A stretch of DNA of 64,000 bases from Euryodendron excelsum (taxonomy: Eukaryota; Streptophyta; Magnoliopsida; Ericales; Pentaphylacaceae). The notes under the pieces were generated by a model that saw nothing but the letters and a program-made list of their open reading frames with translations, was not told where the DNA came from and searched no databases. A program made the translations under genes and the position numbers. Positions 36,511-48,364 of the stretch are shown one piece after another; the first letter of the stretch is position 1, and each line of letters begins with the position of its first letter. The stretch lies in the NCBI GenBank assembly GCA_033060915.1, contig CM065397.1:13553501-13617500 (forward strand), in the 5' to 3' direction.

Positions 36511-37532
36511 TTACTCAAACAATGGTGAATTCATAAGATTCACACTTTCAATCAAACTTTCAAAGTTCTCCAAGTAGGGCTTCAATCTTTGCCCATTGAC
36601 TTTAAAAACATTCCCATTGCTGAAAATCTCAATTTTTACCGCTCTGTGTGATGACACATCTTTTACTTGATAAGGTCCAGGCCACTTACTCTTCAATTTG
36701 CCCGGAAACAAGTGTAACCGGGAATTGTATAGCAAGACTTTTTCACCGACATGAAAATACTTACGATGGATGTGCTGTCGTGGAATGTTTTTATCTTGAC
36801 CGTAAAGATCTTTGCATTCTCATAGTCATCATTTCAGAGTTCCTCAAGTTCATTGAGTTGCAGCTTCTTAGTTTAGCCTGCCGTATTTATGTTCTCATTA
36901 AATTAGCGAATGACCCAATAGGCTTTGTGCTCAATTTCTATAGAAAGGTGACATGATTTCCCATACACAAGCTTGTAAGGAGAAGCACCTAATACAGTTT
37001 TGTAAGCAGTTCTATAAACCTAGAGTGTATCCACTTACCTTAAGGACTAGTCCTTACGGTTAGAATTAACAGTTTTCTCAAGAATGTGCTTAATCTCCTG
37101 GTTGGTTAACTCAACTTGGCCACTAGTTTGGGAATGATAAGGTGTACTAACCTTGTGAACGACCCTATAATTTCACATTAACATTTCAATGAGTTTATTA
37201 CAAAAGTGAGTGTCACCATCACTAATAATAACACGAGGCATACCAAAGCGAGAAAAGATATTTTTCCTTGAGAACTTGACCACAACGCAGTAATCATTGG
37301 TACGAGAAGCAACTGCCTCCACTTATTTAGACACGTAATCAATGGCCACAAGAATATAAAGGAATTCAAACGAACTAGGGAACGGTCCCATGAAATCAAT
37401 ACTCCAATAATCAAATATCTCAAAAGTAAGAATCGGGTTGAGAGGCATCATGTGCCTTCTAGTCAGACTTCCTAATTGTTGACATTTATCACAAGATGTG
37501 CAAAAAGTGTGAACATCATAAAACATGGTGGG
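36511..37532 (-). pseudogene. Athila-like integrase (broken)
   Basis: Continuing from RNase H, the zinc-binding His residues lie just before a TAG that replaces a Trp codon. The Cys pair (FCTSCDKC) and the core DFMGPFPS follow at 37526-37323. A second stop sits where the family has Trp after DYVSK. Reading on, the second catalytic aspartate (IISDGDTHF) and the glutamate (NQEIKHILE) are recognisable, so the D,D,E layout is kept while several further stops interrupt it. The C-terminal GPY/F module is clear (KWPGPYQV, about residues 15-25 of the 36735-36511 frame). The enzyme would insert cDNA into the genome; this copy cannot be made intact. Confidence 0.85.
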
Positions 37533-38471
37533 CTAATATAAGCCAGATTGCAGAATCTTTGCAATTATTTTTTTCGAACTAAAGTGCCCACCACAAGCAT
37601 AGGAGTGACAGAACTCCATGACAGAATGAAACTCATTGTCGGGAACACATCGACGAATTATCTGATCGGGACAATACTTGAACAAGTACGGATCATCCCA
37701 GAAAAAATACCTCATATTTCTAAAGAATTTTTGTTTATCTAAGTAAGACCAATGTGACGGTATCTTACCAATAGCTAAAAAGTTGGCTATATACAAATCC
37801 GACCATAGAACAGTTACTTGAGCAAGTGCTTGGATTTGGAAAATATGCTCATTCGGAAAATACTTATTGATAAGGAGAGTATCTTTGGCTTTCCCATCAG
37901 TAGGGAGCCGTGACAAATGATCATCAACAATATTTTCTATCCCTTTCTTATCTCTGATCTCAATGTGGAACTCTTGTAATAACAGAATCCAATGGATAAG
38001 GCGTGGCTTTGCATCAGGCTTGGTAAGCAAGTACTTTAGTGCAGAATGGTCAGTATATATGATGACTAATGACCCCACTAAGTACCACCAAAATTTATCT
38101 AATGTAAACACGATAGTAAAGAGTTCCTTTTTGGTTGTGGTATAGTTCATTTGGGTTTTATTCAAGGTTTTGCTTGTATAATAGATAACATAGGGTTTCT
38201 TATCCACTCTTTGCCCCAAAACTGCTTTTATAGCATAATTACTAGCATCATAAATTAACTCAAAAGATAAAGACCAATTGGGTGACCAAATGATAAGTGC
38301 AGTTGTCAATAACGCTTTAAGCTTGTTGAAAGTTTCTTGACATTTAGACGTCCATTCAAATGAAACATCATTTAACAATAGATAGCACATTAGACGAGAG
38401 ATGATACTAAATCTTGTTATGAATTGCCTATAGAAACTAGCATGCCTAAGGAAAGATCGAATGCCTTTCAC
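37533..38471 (-). pseudogene. Athila-like RNase H and zinc-finger region
   Basis: A 312-codon open stretch, the longest in the element. It starts in the RT connection ([13 protein letters not shown]), goes through RNase H ([16 protein letters not shown] with the first Asp, KKELFTIVF with the Glu, and [12 protein letters not shown]), and ends in the histidines of the integrase zinc finger. RNase H removes the RNA strand during reverse transcription. It is in a different frame from the RT fragment upstream. Confidence 0.88.
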
Positions 38472-38497
38472 AGTTCTAGGGGTAGGTAGTTTCTAGA

Positions 38498-39516
38498 TCA
38501 GTCAACTTTGGCTTTGTCTACCTTTATTCCCTTGCTAGATACGATGTGTCTAAGCATTATACCTTGTGTCATCATGAAGTGACATTTTTTCCAGTTTAGG
38601 ACAAAGTTACTCTTCTCACATCTTTCTAACACCTTCTCGAGGTGTTCCAAATAACTCTCATATGTATTTCTGTCCATAGAAAAATCATCCATGAAAACCT
38701 CTAAAATTCTCTCCAACATATCATTAAAGATACTCATCATGCACATTTAAAAAGTGGTCAATGCATTGCACAAGACGAAGGGCTTTCTTTTGTAAGCATA
38801 AGTACCAAAAAGAAATGTGAAAGTCGTCTTATCTTGGTCTTCTAAGGTAATTTCAATTTAGTTATACCCAGAGTACCCATATAGAAAACAGTAAAAGACC
38901 TGTCCTACCACTCGTTCTAAGACTTGATCCAAGAATGGGAGTGGGAAATAGTCTTTTCTAGTAACAGTATTCAGTTAATGGTAATCAATACACATGCGCC
39001 ACCCAGTTTGAATCCTAGTGGACACTAATTCATTTTTCTCATTTTGAATTACCGTGACTCCAGATTTCTTAAGAACAACTTGGGTTAGACTAACCCACTT
39101 TGAATCAGAGATGGGTATATGATACCCATATCGAGAAGCTTTAGTACTTTTCCTCTCATAACTTCGTTCATGTTATCATTTAGACGTCTTTGCATTTGAC
39201 ACACCGGTTTAGACTCTTTTTTAAAATATATACGATATATACATACAAGAGAACTAATACCGTGAAGGTCTGTAATGGTCCAACCTAAGGCTTTTCTATG
39301 GTTCTTTAGCACTTTAACAAGGTTCTTCTCTTGGCCTTCAGATAGACTAGAGGATATAACAACAGGATAAGACTCACCATCACCAAGGAGTGCATACTTC
39401 AATGTAGATGGTATAAATTTTCTTTTCAGAGTGGATGTTTTTTGTTCAAAAGAGACAAGCTTTATGACACTAGGAATTAAAGACTCAAATGATGGGGTCC
39501 AGTAACCCACTTGCAT
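38498..39516 (-). pseudogene. Athila-like reverse transcriptase (broken)
   Basis: The 39516-39085 frame holds the region before the fingers (ALGWTITDLHGIS, QMQRRLNDNMNEV, LLDMGIIYP). The 38746-38498 frame holds the catalytic VFMDDFS and the following thumb-side residues. The stretch between them (39084-38750) is broken by stops and frameshifts, although the plus strand still shows recognisable remnants. RT copies element RNA to cDNA; this one is inactive as read. Confidence 0.85.
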
Positions 39517-39596
39517 ACATTGTTCTCTATTTATCCCTCAAGGAATTATGTCCTTAGACTTGACACGGTCACAATCTAACCGGTCATTAGGCTTGC

Positions 39597-40229
39597 TTAA
39601 AACAAGAGTTCTTTCAATAGGATCCTCAAAAAATTCATTCTCAAAGTACTCTTGCACAATAGACCAATGCAGTCTACTTCTCTGATATCCTCATACTTTT
39701 CCAGTTGTTTCTCAACTGAAAAGATATTTATCTCGATAGTCATATTTTCAAATGATAACTTTAAAAGTCCATTCCTAAAATGGATTACGGCATTACAAGT
39801 GGCTAGGAATGGTCGTCCTAAGATAACATGAATTTGGGAATGAGAACTAATGCTCTCAACCGGTTGTGTATCTAACACAATAAAGTTTACTAGATAGTAA
39901 AACTTATCTATTTGAATAAGAACATCCTTCACAATACCCCTAGGAATCTTAATAGATCTGTCAGCTAGTTGCAAGGTAACACGTATAGGATGCAACTCAC
40001 CTAATCTGAGTTGTTGATAAACTAAATAAGGGAATAGATTGCCACTTGCTGATAGATCAAGAAGAGCTCGATCTATCTTATTTTTCCCTATTGTATATAA
40101 AATAGTAGGATAGTTGGGGACCTTATACTTCGGTGAGGACTTACATTGCAAAATCGCACTTTGGCTCTCATTCATAAAGGCAGTTTCCCTGACATGCAAC
40201 CTCCTTTTTACAATACACAAGTCCTTCAA
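39597..40229 (-). pseudogene. Athila-like aspartic protease
   Basis: 210 codons open. The active-site motif reads ALLDLSASGNLFPY, where the family usually has D-L/S-G-A-S; the catalytic Asp is present. The flap-side block ILGRPFLAT is intact, as is PNYPTILYTIGK upstream. It would process the Gag-Pol polyprotein. It lies between gag and RT in the usual order, in its own frame because of indels. Confidence 0.82.
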
Positions 40230-40326
40230 GAACTTGACATATGAGGGAATATGCTTGATGGCATTTAAGATCGGAATGTTAACCTTGACCTACTTAAACA
40301 CTTCATAAATTTTAAAATTCAAAAGC

Positions 40327-42042
40327 TCATGTGTTTGGTTTGGTTAATCTATGAGGAAACGAGGCATATTTCACAACATCAATGTCCTTATCTTCAGATG
40401 GTTTGGTTGGCTCTAAGACTGGCTCAACTGGTTCTTTTTCTTTCCCATTTTCATCTCTTTCTCTCTCTTGTTCTCTCACATCTCCAGTCCCTTCATCATT
40501 AACTTTAAGAGTTTCCTTTCTAGGTGAAATGGTTTTATCAATGATTTTTCTGCTCCTTAAGGTTGTGATGGATTGGACTTGTTCATAACTGGATTGAGGA
40601 TCAGTCCTCGCTTTAGTCATGTTCACTTGCTTTGTGGGATTTGGATTTGGTTGTGGTTGAGATGGAAATCTCCCCGACACTTGTTGAGTCAAAGCTTGTG
40701 TCAAGTGAGACATTTGTTTTGCTAGATCCTCCAACATCCTAGTATGTTGGTCTAACAGCTTGTCCTGCCTATCCCCCTATTATTAACTTCTCTCATATCA
40801 TTTGTCAATTGATGAACATTATCTTCTAAAGGTCTCCTATGAGAGGGTTGATATGTATTAAGCTGGGGTTGGAAAGGCATTGATTGCTGAGCTTGAACAG
40901 GTTGGGATTGGAAAGGTTGAGGGTTTTAAAGTCCTCCTTGGAATGCTTAAGGATTCGAAGGGCCCTCGTTTCTACACCCAAAGTTTGGGTGATTTCTCCA
41001 CCCAAGGTTATATGTGTTTGAGAAAGAGTTTCCCCCAACTCGTTGATCATTATATGTACCCCAATATTAGCCAACCGCATTGGCTTGGCCATGCAAGGCC
41101 TCCTTGAAACCTAGTATAATTAGACATGCAACAGTTTCATGTTTCATTGTACTATACATTAAACAACTCTCTTCCCTAGGAGATTCATTAGTCATAATAT
41201 TGACCTTACTCGTCTCTATGACTTCTATTTTTCGGGTAAGTATAGCAACTCTAGCATTCAAATCATCCACTTGATTAAGCTGAAATGTTACCCTAGGCTT
41301 AGACTCAAGATTTTGGGTCCTAGTTGTGGCCCAATCTCTAGCCAAATTTGCTAAGTATTTAAAGAAATCATATGCTTCAGATGAGTCTTTGTCATACAAA
41401 GTCCCTGTGCACATAGACCAACAAATTGCTTCAGTTGTGGAGTTAGTGATGAATACAAAGTATTTATGATATGCCAATTGGTGATACCATGATGTGGACA
41501 AGCACTCAACAAATCTTTGAATATCTCATAACATTGGAAGAATGACTCACTAGACACAGGGGCAAATTGAAAGATTTGGTGACAAATCGCCTCAGTTTTA
41601 TGCTCAATGAAGAATTTTTTTAAAAATTCTGTTTGAAGATCTTGCCATGAATAAATAGACCTAGGCCTCAATGAATTGAATATGTCTTGGCCTTGTCTTT
41701 GAGGGAAAATGGGAATAGTTTCAAAAGTACAACTTCCCTTGGGTAAGAATTATTGAAGAACATAAAGCATACGTTCTCGAAATCTTTTATGTGCTAATAT
41801 GGTTTTTCGGAATCCAAACCATGGAAAGGATTTATCAATTGGATCATTCCCGGCTTTAAAGTCATCACTGGGTGATGCGCGGGAAGAATGATACAAAAGG
41901 TAAGCGCTTGCCTAGCGGGATTTAGATAATTCTTAAGAGACTTATGGGGAGGATCACCATGTACACTCCGACTTTCAAGTACATTATTTGAATTTGGCAG
42001 GTTGGGATTCTGAGGTGGTTGACGATTAAATTCTTTTGTCAT
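40327..42042 (-). pseudogene. Athila-like Gag (fragmented)
   Basis: Fragments in several frames: 42042-41794 (N-terminal, with LKNYLNPARQAL), 41671-41351 (retrotransposon Gag core: SWQDLQTEFLKKFF, ICHQIFQFAPVSSESFFQCY), 41501-40826 (spacer), and 40737-40327 (LEDLAKQMSHLTQ coiled part and acidic/basic linker). At least four frame changes. Gag would form the virus-like particle. Confidence 0.78.
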
Positions 42043-42952
42043 TGGAATATAACTAGAATCTCAATTAACAAACTGAATGTTCGGAACAAGAGTCCTCAAT
42101 AGAGATAGAGTATGGAAGATAGGAGAAAGATCACTAGAAGAGTCAACGCTCACCAATCGTCCATGCACATCCCTAAGAAATTCATCTCAAAACATAAACA
42201 CAGATCTTACAATTCAAAATGCCAGGCTAAAAACCCAAGTGAGCCATCGACAAAACGGGAATGAGAAGAGAAACAGTATTAATGGCTCTCAGAGTTGAGG
42301 AAATGAAATGTCACCTATCTGGAGGGATACGGGCAGAGTAACGACTGGACTGGGGCACTTCTAGAGTTGGCTAATAATAAGATACTAATAATAATGATAA
42401 TAAAAAAATAATAAATTATAACAATATACTAAAATACCTGCACAGAAAAACAACCAACGAAAATAATGTTAGACAGGCAAGTAACAATGTTCTGGTAACC
42501 TTAATCAGCTAAATAGGCAGTGAATCAATTCAAAATAAGGTTAGCCACAATAATATATATATATATATATTAAGTTATATGGTCATTATATTGAGCGGCG
42601 CTGACCTAAATAGGCGGTGAATCAACTCGAAAGGTAAACTACAAAGAAAAAAAAAAAGAGCTAAAATAAAGTGCAGAAAATAAAATGTTAGAATGGTAAC
42701 TAACGTTAGTTATCCATTAAATAAAAGAAAATGTTAAATAATTAGTTAGTTAGATGAGTAGATGGGTTAGATGAAAACTAAAAATAGAAAATATGGTAAC
42801 CAATTTGATTGGCTTCGTCTAGCAGTAGACAAATATGCCAACCAAAGAGGTTAACTATAAGAAAAAATACAAATAAATTTTTTTCTTATTTTTTAATTTA
42901 ATTTTCAAAATTTTTATTTTTTTATTTTTTTGCATATATTTTTTAAAGCTAT
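42043..42952 (-). other. Athila-like 5' leader, non-coding
   Basis: Between the primer binding site and gag; AT-rich with an AT microsatellite near 42551-42571. Confidence 0.6.
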
Positions 42953-42970
42953 TCCCAAGCAACAGCGTCA
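42953..42970 (-). other. Primer binding site (tRNA-Asp type) of the Athila-like element
   Basis: On the minus strand the 18 bases read TGACGCTGTTGCTTGGGA, 14 of 18 identical to the TGGCGCCGTTGCCGGGGA type used by Athila elements. They lie seven bases inside the 5' LTR. Three of the four differences are G/A or C/T. Confidence 0.75.
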
Positions 42971-42977
42971 AAATACT

Positions 42978-44374
42978 TGATTACGTTCAGAATATGACAA
43001 TTTATTAAAAACACCCGAGAGCAAGTGCGGCAAAGCAGTAAATAAAAATTTGATAAGACCAGAGTCGATCTACAAGGAACGGTTAACAGAACATGAAAAA
43101 TTTAGGTGCTAAAATTCACTCTGGTAACAGATTAAATACCGACTAAGCCATGCTAAACACCGTAATATTGTAATGACTTTAGTTGGAACCTAAGTCTACT
43201 AGTTTGAATTTCACCTTAAATAGTACCGATGAGAATTGGACACTTGCTACAGAAAAGGTAATCAAAGAAAAATAATTTGTTTTTGGGAGATTAATGATTG
43301 TTGACTTGACTTTAAAGTAAACTGAATAAAATGGTCTTGGACCCAATTGATCTGATCACCTAATTCACCCGAAATTCCAACAAAAGTTTTGTAACTCAAA
43401 ATAGTTAATTAAATCTTAGAATAATAAAATTAAAGGTATAGATTTATACCATCGATTTGTGCCATAACTATACCAAAATAAGATTTGTGCATAAAAATTA
43501 CCAAACATAGTAAAAAATCTACGTTTTCTGAAATATCTAGAATTTAATTACCAAGAATTAGAATATTCAAAAGATATACAAGAAAACTCAATTATCTCTG
43601 TTGAAATACCAAGATACTCAGATGAATTTCACAATTAATTCCAATAATAAAACTAGCTACTCATAATATTGAAAAAACGTGGTATAAAAATAATACTAGT
43701 AATATAAAGTATAACAAAATACAAGACTGAAAACAAAAACAAACTAATTACTAAAGAAAACTTCTCTCTCTCTAAAAACTTCCTAAAAACTTTGCTTTCT
43801 CTCTATTTTCTTACAACTTTTCTCTTCCCTTTGCTATTCTCCTTTTATAGATGGCCGAATGGTCTGCTCCCTCTTCTTTCTTCCTCTTTTTTTTTTCTTT
43901 TTCTTTTTTCCTTATTCTTTTTGCTTCCTTCTCTTTTTTCTTCACCTGCTTCCTTCTTTTTCTTGTTGTTTTGTTTTTTTATTGACTTCTTCATCGACTC
44001 CATCTTATCTCCACGCACACTTGCACCAATCAACATATCAAATATAATATAATAATATATTATAATAAATATTATATAAAAACATATATATATCTATATA
44101 TACAATATATATATTAGTAGTATTAGTACGTGGCTATCAGCCACTAAATATTAATATATATATATATATATGTAAACCTACTTACATGTTCTATGCCACA
44201 CACATCCTGTGTGTATGCCGTTTTTATTTTGTTTGATTTTAGCTTCAAATTTGTACAAGACACAAAAACATATAAGAAAACTAATTTTATATTAAAATAA
44301 TAAATAATATATAAATAATTACTAATAATGTCTTACAATTAGGGACTACAATTATACATTTTAGATTACAATCA
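42978..44374 (-). repeat. 5' LTR of the Athila-like element (1397 bp)
   Basis: TG...CA ends; right flank CATTA. Uninterrupted counterpart of the split 3' LTR. Confidence 0.9.
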
Positions 44375-44458
44375 CATTATTTAAAAAAAATAAATAATTT
44401 GGCTTGTGAATAAATGTTGTCCCGTCTAAAAAAATTTTCTAGCTCCGCCGCTAGGACT

Positions 44459-44956
44459 CATACTTGCCAACTTTTATATCGAATATTAACATCTAATCTA
44501 CATGGTCTTTCAAATTGTAATTTTATGCAATATGAGCATGTAAATGATGGCATCGGCCCGTGACCTGAGGGCTGGGTTCCCACATCAGAGACTTCGGGTG
44601 TGTTGTGTGGGTTTATATCCGTCACCCCACTTTCCTGTTTTTAAGAGGTTAGTGTGGGTTTGGGCCTTAAAAAAAAAAAGCATATAAATGATACAAGAAT
44701 GCTACATAAAAATGTTTTATTTGTTGCATTTCTCCACTTGCTCCCTCGTGATGATGCATAACTATTTACTTTAAGGAAGAAGTAAAACAAATAAAAAAAA
44801 TCAACTAGTAATTTTTTTCTCACTTCTCGTATAGGATATCTTGTTTTTTTCATTTTATATTTCTTTTGAAATAGATTATGCATGTCACTCTTTTGAAGCA
44901 TCCGTAGTTGAAACGTGATGTGGGAGCAATTGCACATAGAAGATATAGTTTTTTTA
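44459..44956. other. Intergenic stretch with promoter-like repeat
   Basis: Contains TCCCACATCAGAG followed by TTTATATCCG near 44589-44622, a common plant LTR/U3-type phrase, and nothing gene-like. Confidence 0.4.
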
Positions 44957-45080
44957 GGGGTAATTTCACTTTCACCCCCTGTGCTTTGAGCGAGAATTAA
45001 TTACACCCCTCAACTTCAAAAATCTATACATACACCCTTGTGTTCCAAACCAATGTGCAAACATCAACTTTGTTAACGAA
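44957..45080 (+). repeat. MULE left terminal inverted repeat
   Basis: See the whole element; pairs with 49951-50068. Confidence 0.8.
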
Positions 45081-45708
45081 GCAGGTAAAAAGATTGAAAT
45101 GCCATTTGTGTTAAATATCCCACCTACCACTGGTTTATATCCATGGTTTTGCATATTTAAAGAGAGAGAGCGAGTGAGAGAGAACATAGAACCTTACCAA
45201 TCTAGGGCTTCTAAGATTTTTACTATAAAACGAAAAAATCCATTGGTGATTCTAATCAATTAGTTCGGAGATTGTCATTTTCTTGAAGGAATATGCTTGC
45301 CCTTTCGTTTTTTGTTCTCTGTAGTTTTTCTTTGATTTTTTGTGTGTAGGAGTGAGATAATATGTACATATATGTGTATATGATACATATATGTGTTGAT
45401 ATCAATTAGTCTAGATGTATATTTTATGGGTTTGCAAAATGCATGCACAAAAGTCAGGCATTTTAAAAAGTTATGCACACAAGTTTTGAAAATTGGGGCT
45501 TTTTGTATGTATGTGTTCGGAATGTGTGAGTTTGGTGGTTTGTGGTCCCTTTGTATTAAAATGTTTGGAATATGTGGATTTGGTATTTTTATTAAATAAG
45601 TTTGTGTTGTTCTTGGTTGAAGACATGACATTAGAACCTCCATATGTTTTATTAAGTTACCTTTTTTGCATGTGTTAAAGTGTTAGCTTTTCTCTGTTAT
45701 GTTGCAGG

Positions 45709-48364
45709 ATGGGTGATCGAATTACTATTGAAGTGCATCATGGGGGCCATACTTTAAACACAACTCATATAGCACCATATACAAGGGGGCACTGTAGATT
45801 ATATGAGTAACTATGATGTAGATTATATTGCTTCTTTTGATTTACAAAAAGACTTTAGGAAGCTTGGGTATCCTTCTGCAACCTTGAACTTAATGTATTA
45901 TAGGATATTTGGTCTTGGTTTGCATGAGCGGCTAAGGTTTATTAACTCAGATAAGGAGGTCATGGAAATGCTTGTCATATAAGGGATTCCTAGTGGTGGT
46001 GATGTATGTAGAGAAAGGGCAAGAACCATTGCAAGTTATGTCTGAGTTTAGGGAAGTTATAATGGGGCCAAAATTGCTATAACTTGAATATCGGAGTATG
46101 CATAAAGATGGAGCTACCAATGAACAGGTTTGTGAAGAAATGCATGCAGAGGAGCATGATATTGATCATGGTGTAGAGCAACTAGCAAAAAATGATCATG
46201 TAAAAGAGAATCATGTACCAAGTGAGCATGTAGAAGAGGATCATGTAACAAGTGAGCATGAAGAGGATGGGCATATAGAGCAGCTTACATACATACATGC
46301 AAATTATGATGTAGATGAATATGATATTGATTATGAACCAGAGCATGATGACAGAAACTCCACATCAAGCGATGACTTCAGTTGACTTTATGAAGATCTA
46401 GAAGTTATTTGGGATGTTGACATATTTCTATCAACTGAAGAAAAAGAAAAAAGGAAAAAAAATACAAGGGGAGGAAGCGAATAATGTTGATGTAAATGTT
46501 AAAGACTAGTGCCCATATCTTGGGAATGATGATGACTTGCATAGCTTGAAAGGCTCTTCAAATGATGAGTCAAAAGATAGGTTTCCAGAGTTTAATGAGG
46601 ATGTGGACATGGTCAAACCAGACTTGAAGATAGGTTTGAAGTTAACTAATGCTCAAGTTTTTAGCCAAACATTAAGGGAATGGCAGGTGCAGAATGGTTA
46701 TGATATAAAGCTCATAAAAAATGAGAACACAGTGGTTACAATTGTATGCAAGGTGGATTGTGGCTTTAGAATCCATCCTTCACCTATGCAAGGGGAAAGA
46801 ACATTTCAGATTAAGTCAATACAGCATAAGTATAAATGTGGGAGAACATACAACAATCATCTAGTCAACTCTAGGTATCTTTCACAAAAATACTTGGAAA
46901 GTATAAGGGATAATCCACAATGGGTAGTTGAAGTCTTCCAGAAAACTGTGAAGAAAGACTTGTCAGTTAAGGTGACAAAGAATCAGTTTTATAAAGCTGA
47001 AAGAAACGCCAAAGATATCATATATGGGGACCACGTGAGCAGCATGCTAGTCTGTGGAACTATGCAGAAACTGTTAGGCTACATAATCCTCATGTTTGCA
47101 TCAAGATCAAGGTAGAGAGACCAACTCTTGAGGTGCCCCCCACTTTTTTGAGGATGTATGTCAGGTATACAACACAGTTGAAAGGATTTTAAGTGGTTGC
47201 AGACCAATAATTGGGCTTGATGGGAGTTATTTAAAAGGGATATATGGAGGGCAACTTCTAAGTATAATTGGGAGGGATGGGAATAAAAGTATGTTCCCAA
47301 TTTCTATTGATGTTGTGGAGATTGAAAGTAAGGATTCATGGACTTGGTTTCTCATTTTATTGTCGAAGGATATAGGCAGTGTGAAAAATATGGGTTAGAC
47401 ATTCATTTCAGATTGGCATAAGGGGTTGGATACTATATTTGATGAAATCATGCCAAATACTGAACATAGGTACTATTTAAGGCACATCTACTATAATTTC
47501 AAGGCAAAATTCAAGGAGAAAAACTTGAACGATACCCTATGGAAGGCTGCTTCAACAGGTACTGTAAGGGAGCATGAGTTTCATATGAAGGCCATGGAAA
47601 AAATGGATAAGAAAGCCTATTAATGGTTGAAAAAGATCAAACCCAAAGAATAGACTAAGTCCCACTTTAGTCCTTGAAGTAAGTGAGACATATTGGTTAA
47701 TAACGCGAGTCTTTCAATAGTTATATCCTGCAAGCAAGGGACAAGTCCATTGTGTCAATGCTGGAATGGATAAGGATGAAGCATATGGACAAAATTCAAG
47801 TAAAAAAAGCAAGGAATAGAGAAATATTTTGGCCCCACTTGTCCTACAATACAAGAGCAATTGGAAGGTATGAAGGTTGAAGCAAGAAATTGTTTTGCTA
47901 GCTTTGCTAGTGAAATGAAGTTTGAGGTGGCTTGTTTTGATACCACTTACATGGTGGACTTAACAAACATGACATGTGGTTATAGAATGTGAGACCTGAC
48001 AAGTATACATTGCAAGCATGTTGTCAGTGCTATTTACATTAGCAAATATAATCCTGAAGATTATGTTCACCCATGTTATAGCAAGGCCACTTACGTGAAG
48101 ACTTATAAGTATATGATCAACCTTGTTCCTAGAATGCATGACTGGGTTGAATCAGGAATGGATGCAATATCTCCTCCTTTCTTAAGGAGACAACCATGGA
48201 GACCTTAAAAGCTTAGGAGAAGGGGTCTAGATGAGCTAGTGAACCCATACAAGGTCTCTAGAAAGAATAAATACATCTTATGTTCAAAGTGTGTGAAAAG
48301 AGGGCAAAATCTGAGGTCATGCAAAAATGCACTGCATCCAAAGTCTAAGTTGATGAAGAAATAG
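45709..48364 (+). pseudogene. MuDR-family transposase (broken by stops and frameshifts)
   Basis: The first exon probably starts at ATG 45709-45711, directly after a TTGCAG acceptor (MGDRITIEVHHGGH). A one-base shift near 45792 breaks it. Later segments read KIGLKLTNAQVFSQTLREW, then the DNA-binding region (CGFRIHPSPMQGERTFQIKS, HKYKCGRTYNNHLVNSRYLS) at 46537-47115. The catalytic region follows (GCRPIIGLDGSYLKGIYGGQ with the first Asp; then SDWHKGLD; then HRYYLRHIYYNFKAKFKEK). The SWIM-type zinc finger (CxC...CKHVVSA) and a C-terminal zinc knuckle also appear, the latter with His replaced by Gln (SKCVKRGQNLRSC). It ends with TAG at 48362-48364. At least four stops and several shifts make it non-functional. 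Confidence 0.88.

Larger units (their letters stand above)
13674..44374 (-). mobile_element. Athila-like Ty3/gypsy LTR retrotransposon, full length but heavily nested and decayed
   Basis: Two LTRs of about 1.35-1.4 kb (13674-19377, interrupted; 42978-44374) face the same way and are flanked by the 5-bp duplication CATTA (13669-13673 and 44375-44379). On the minus strand the order is 5' LTR, primer binding site, gag, protease, RT, RNase H, integrase, non-coding tail, polypurine tract, 3' LTR. The pol order and sequence style (ALGWTITDLHGIS before the RT fingers, VFMDDFS, KWPGPYQV after integrase) fit the Athila group. It spans 30.7 kb, but its own sequence is only about 11.5 kb; the rest is later insertions. 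The coding region has many stops and frameshifts, so it cannot be autonomous. Confidence 0.9.
13239..44458. mobile_element. Short inverted-repeat element split by the Athila-like insertion
   Basis: The left end AGTCCTACAGGGGCGGAGCCA minus its last base (from 13239) is mirrored at the right by GCTCCGCCGCTAGGACT (44442-44458), giving an imperfect terminal inverted repeat of about 18-20 bp. Removing the Athila-like element and one copy of its duplication leaves an element of about 510 bp, typical of a non-autonomous DNA transposon. The GGGGCGGAGCC core is common in plant interspersed repeats. Outer target duplications are not clear. Confidence 0.45.

Noticed and set aside
43792..44052. Phe/Leu/Ser-rich ORFs inside the Athila-like 5' LTR (also 14493-14723 in the 3' LTR)
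   Set aside because: They are pyrimidine-rich LTR sequence present in both LTRs; not a protein gene.
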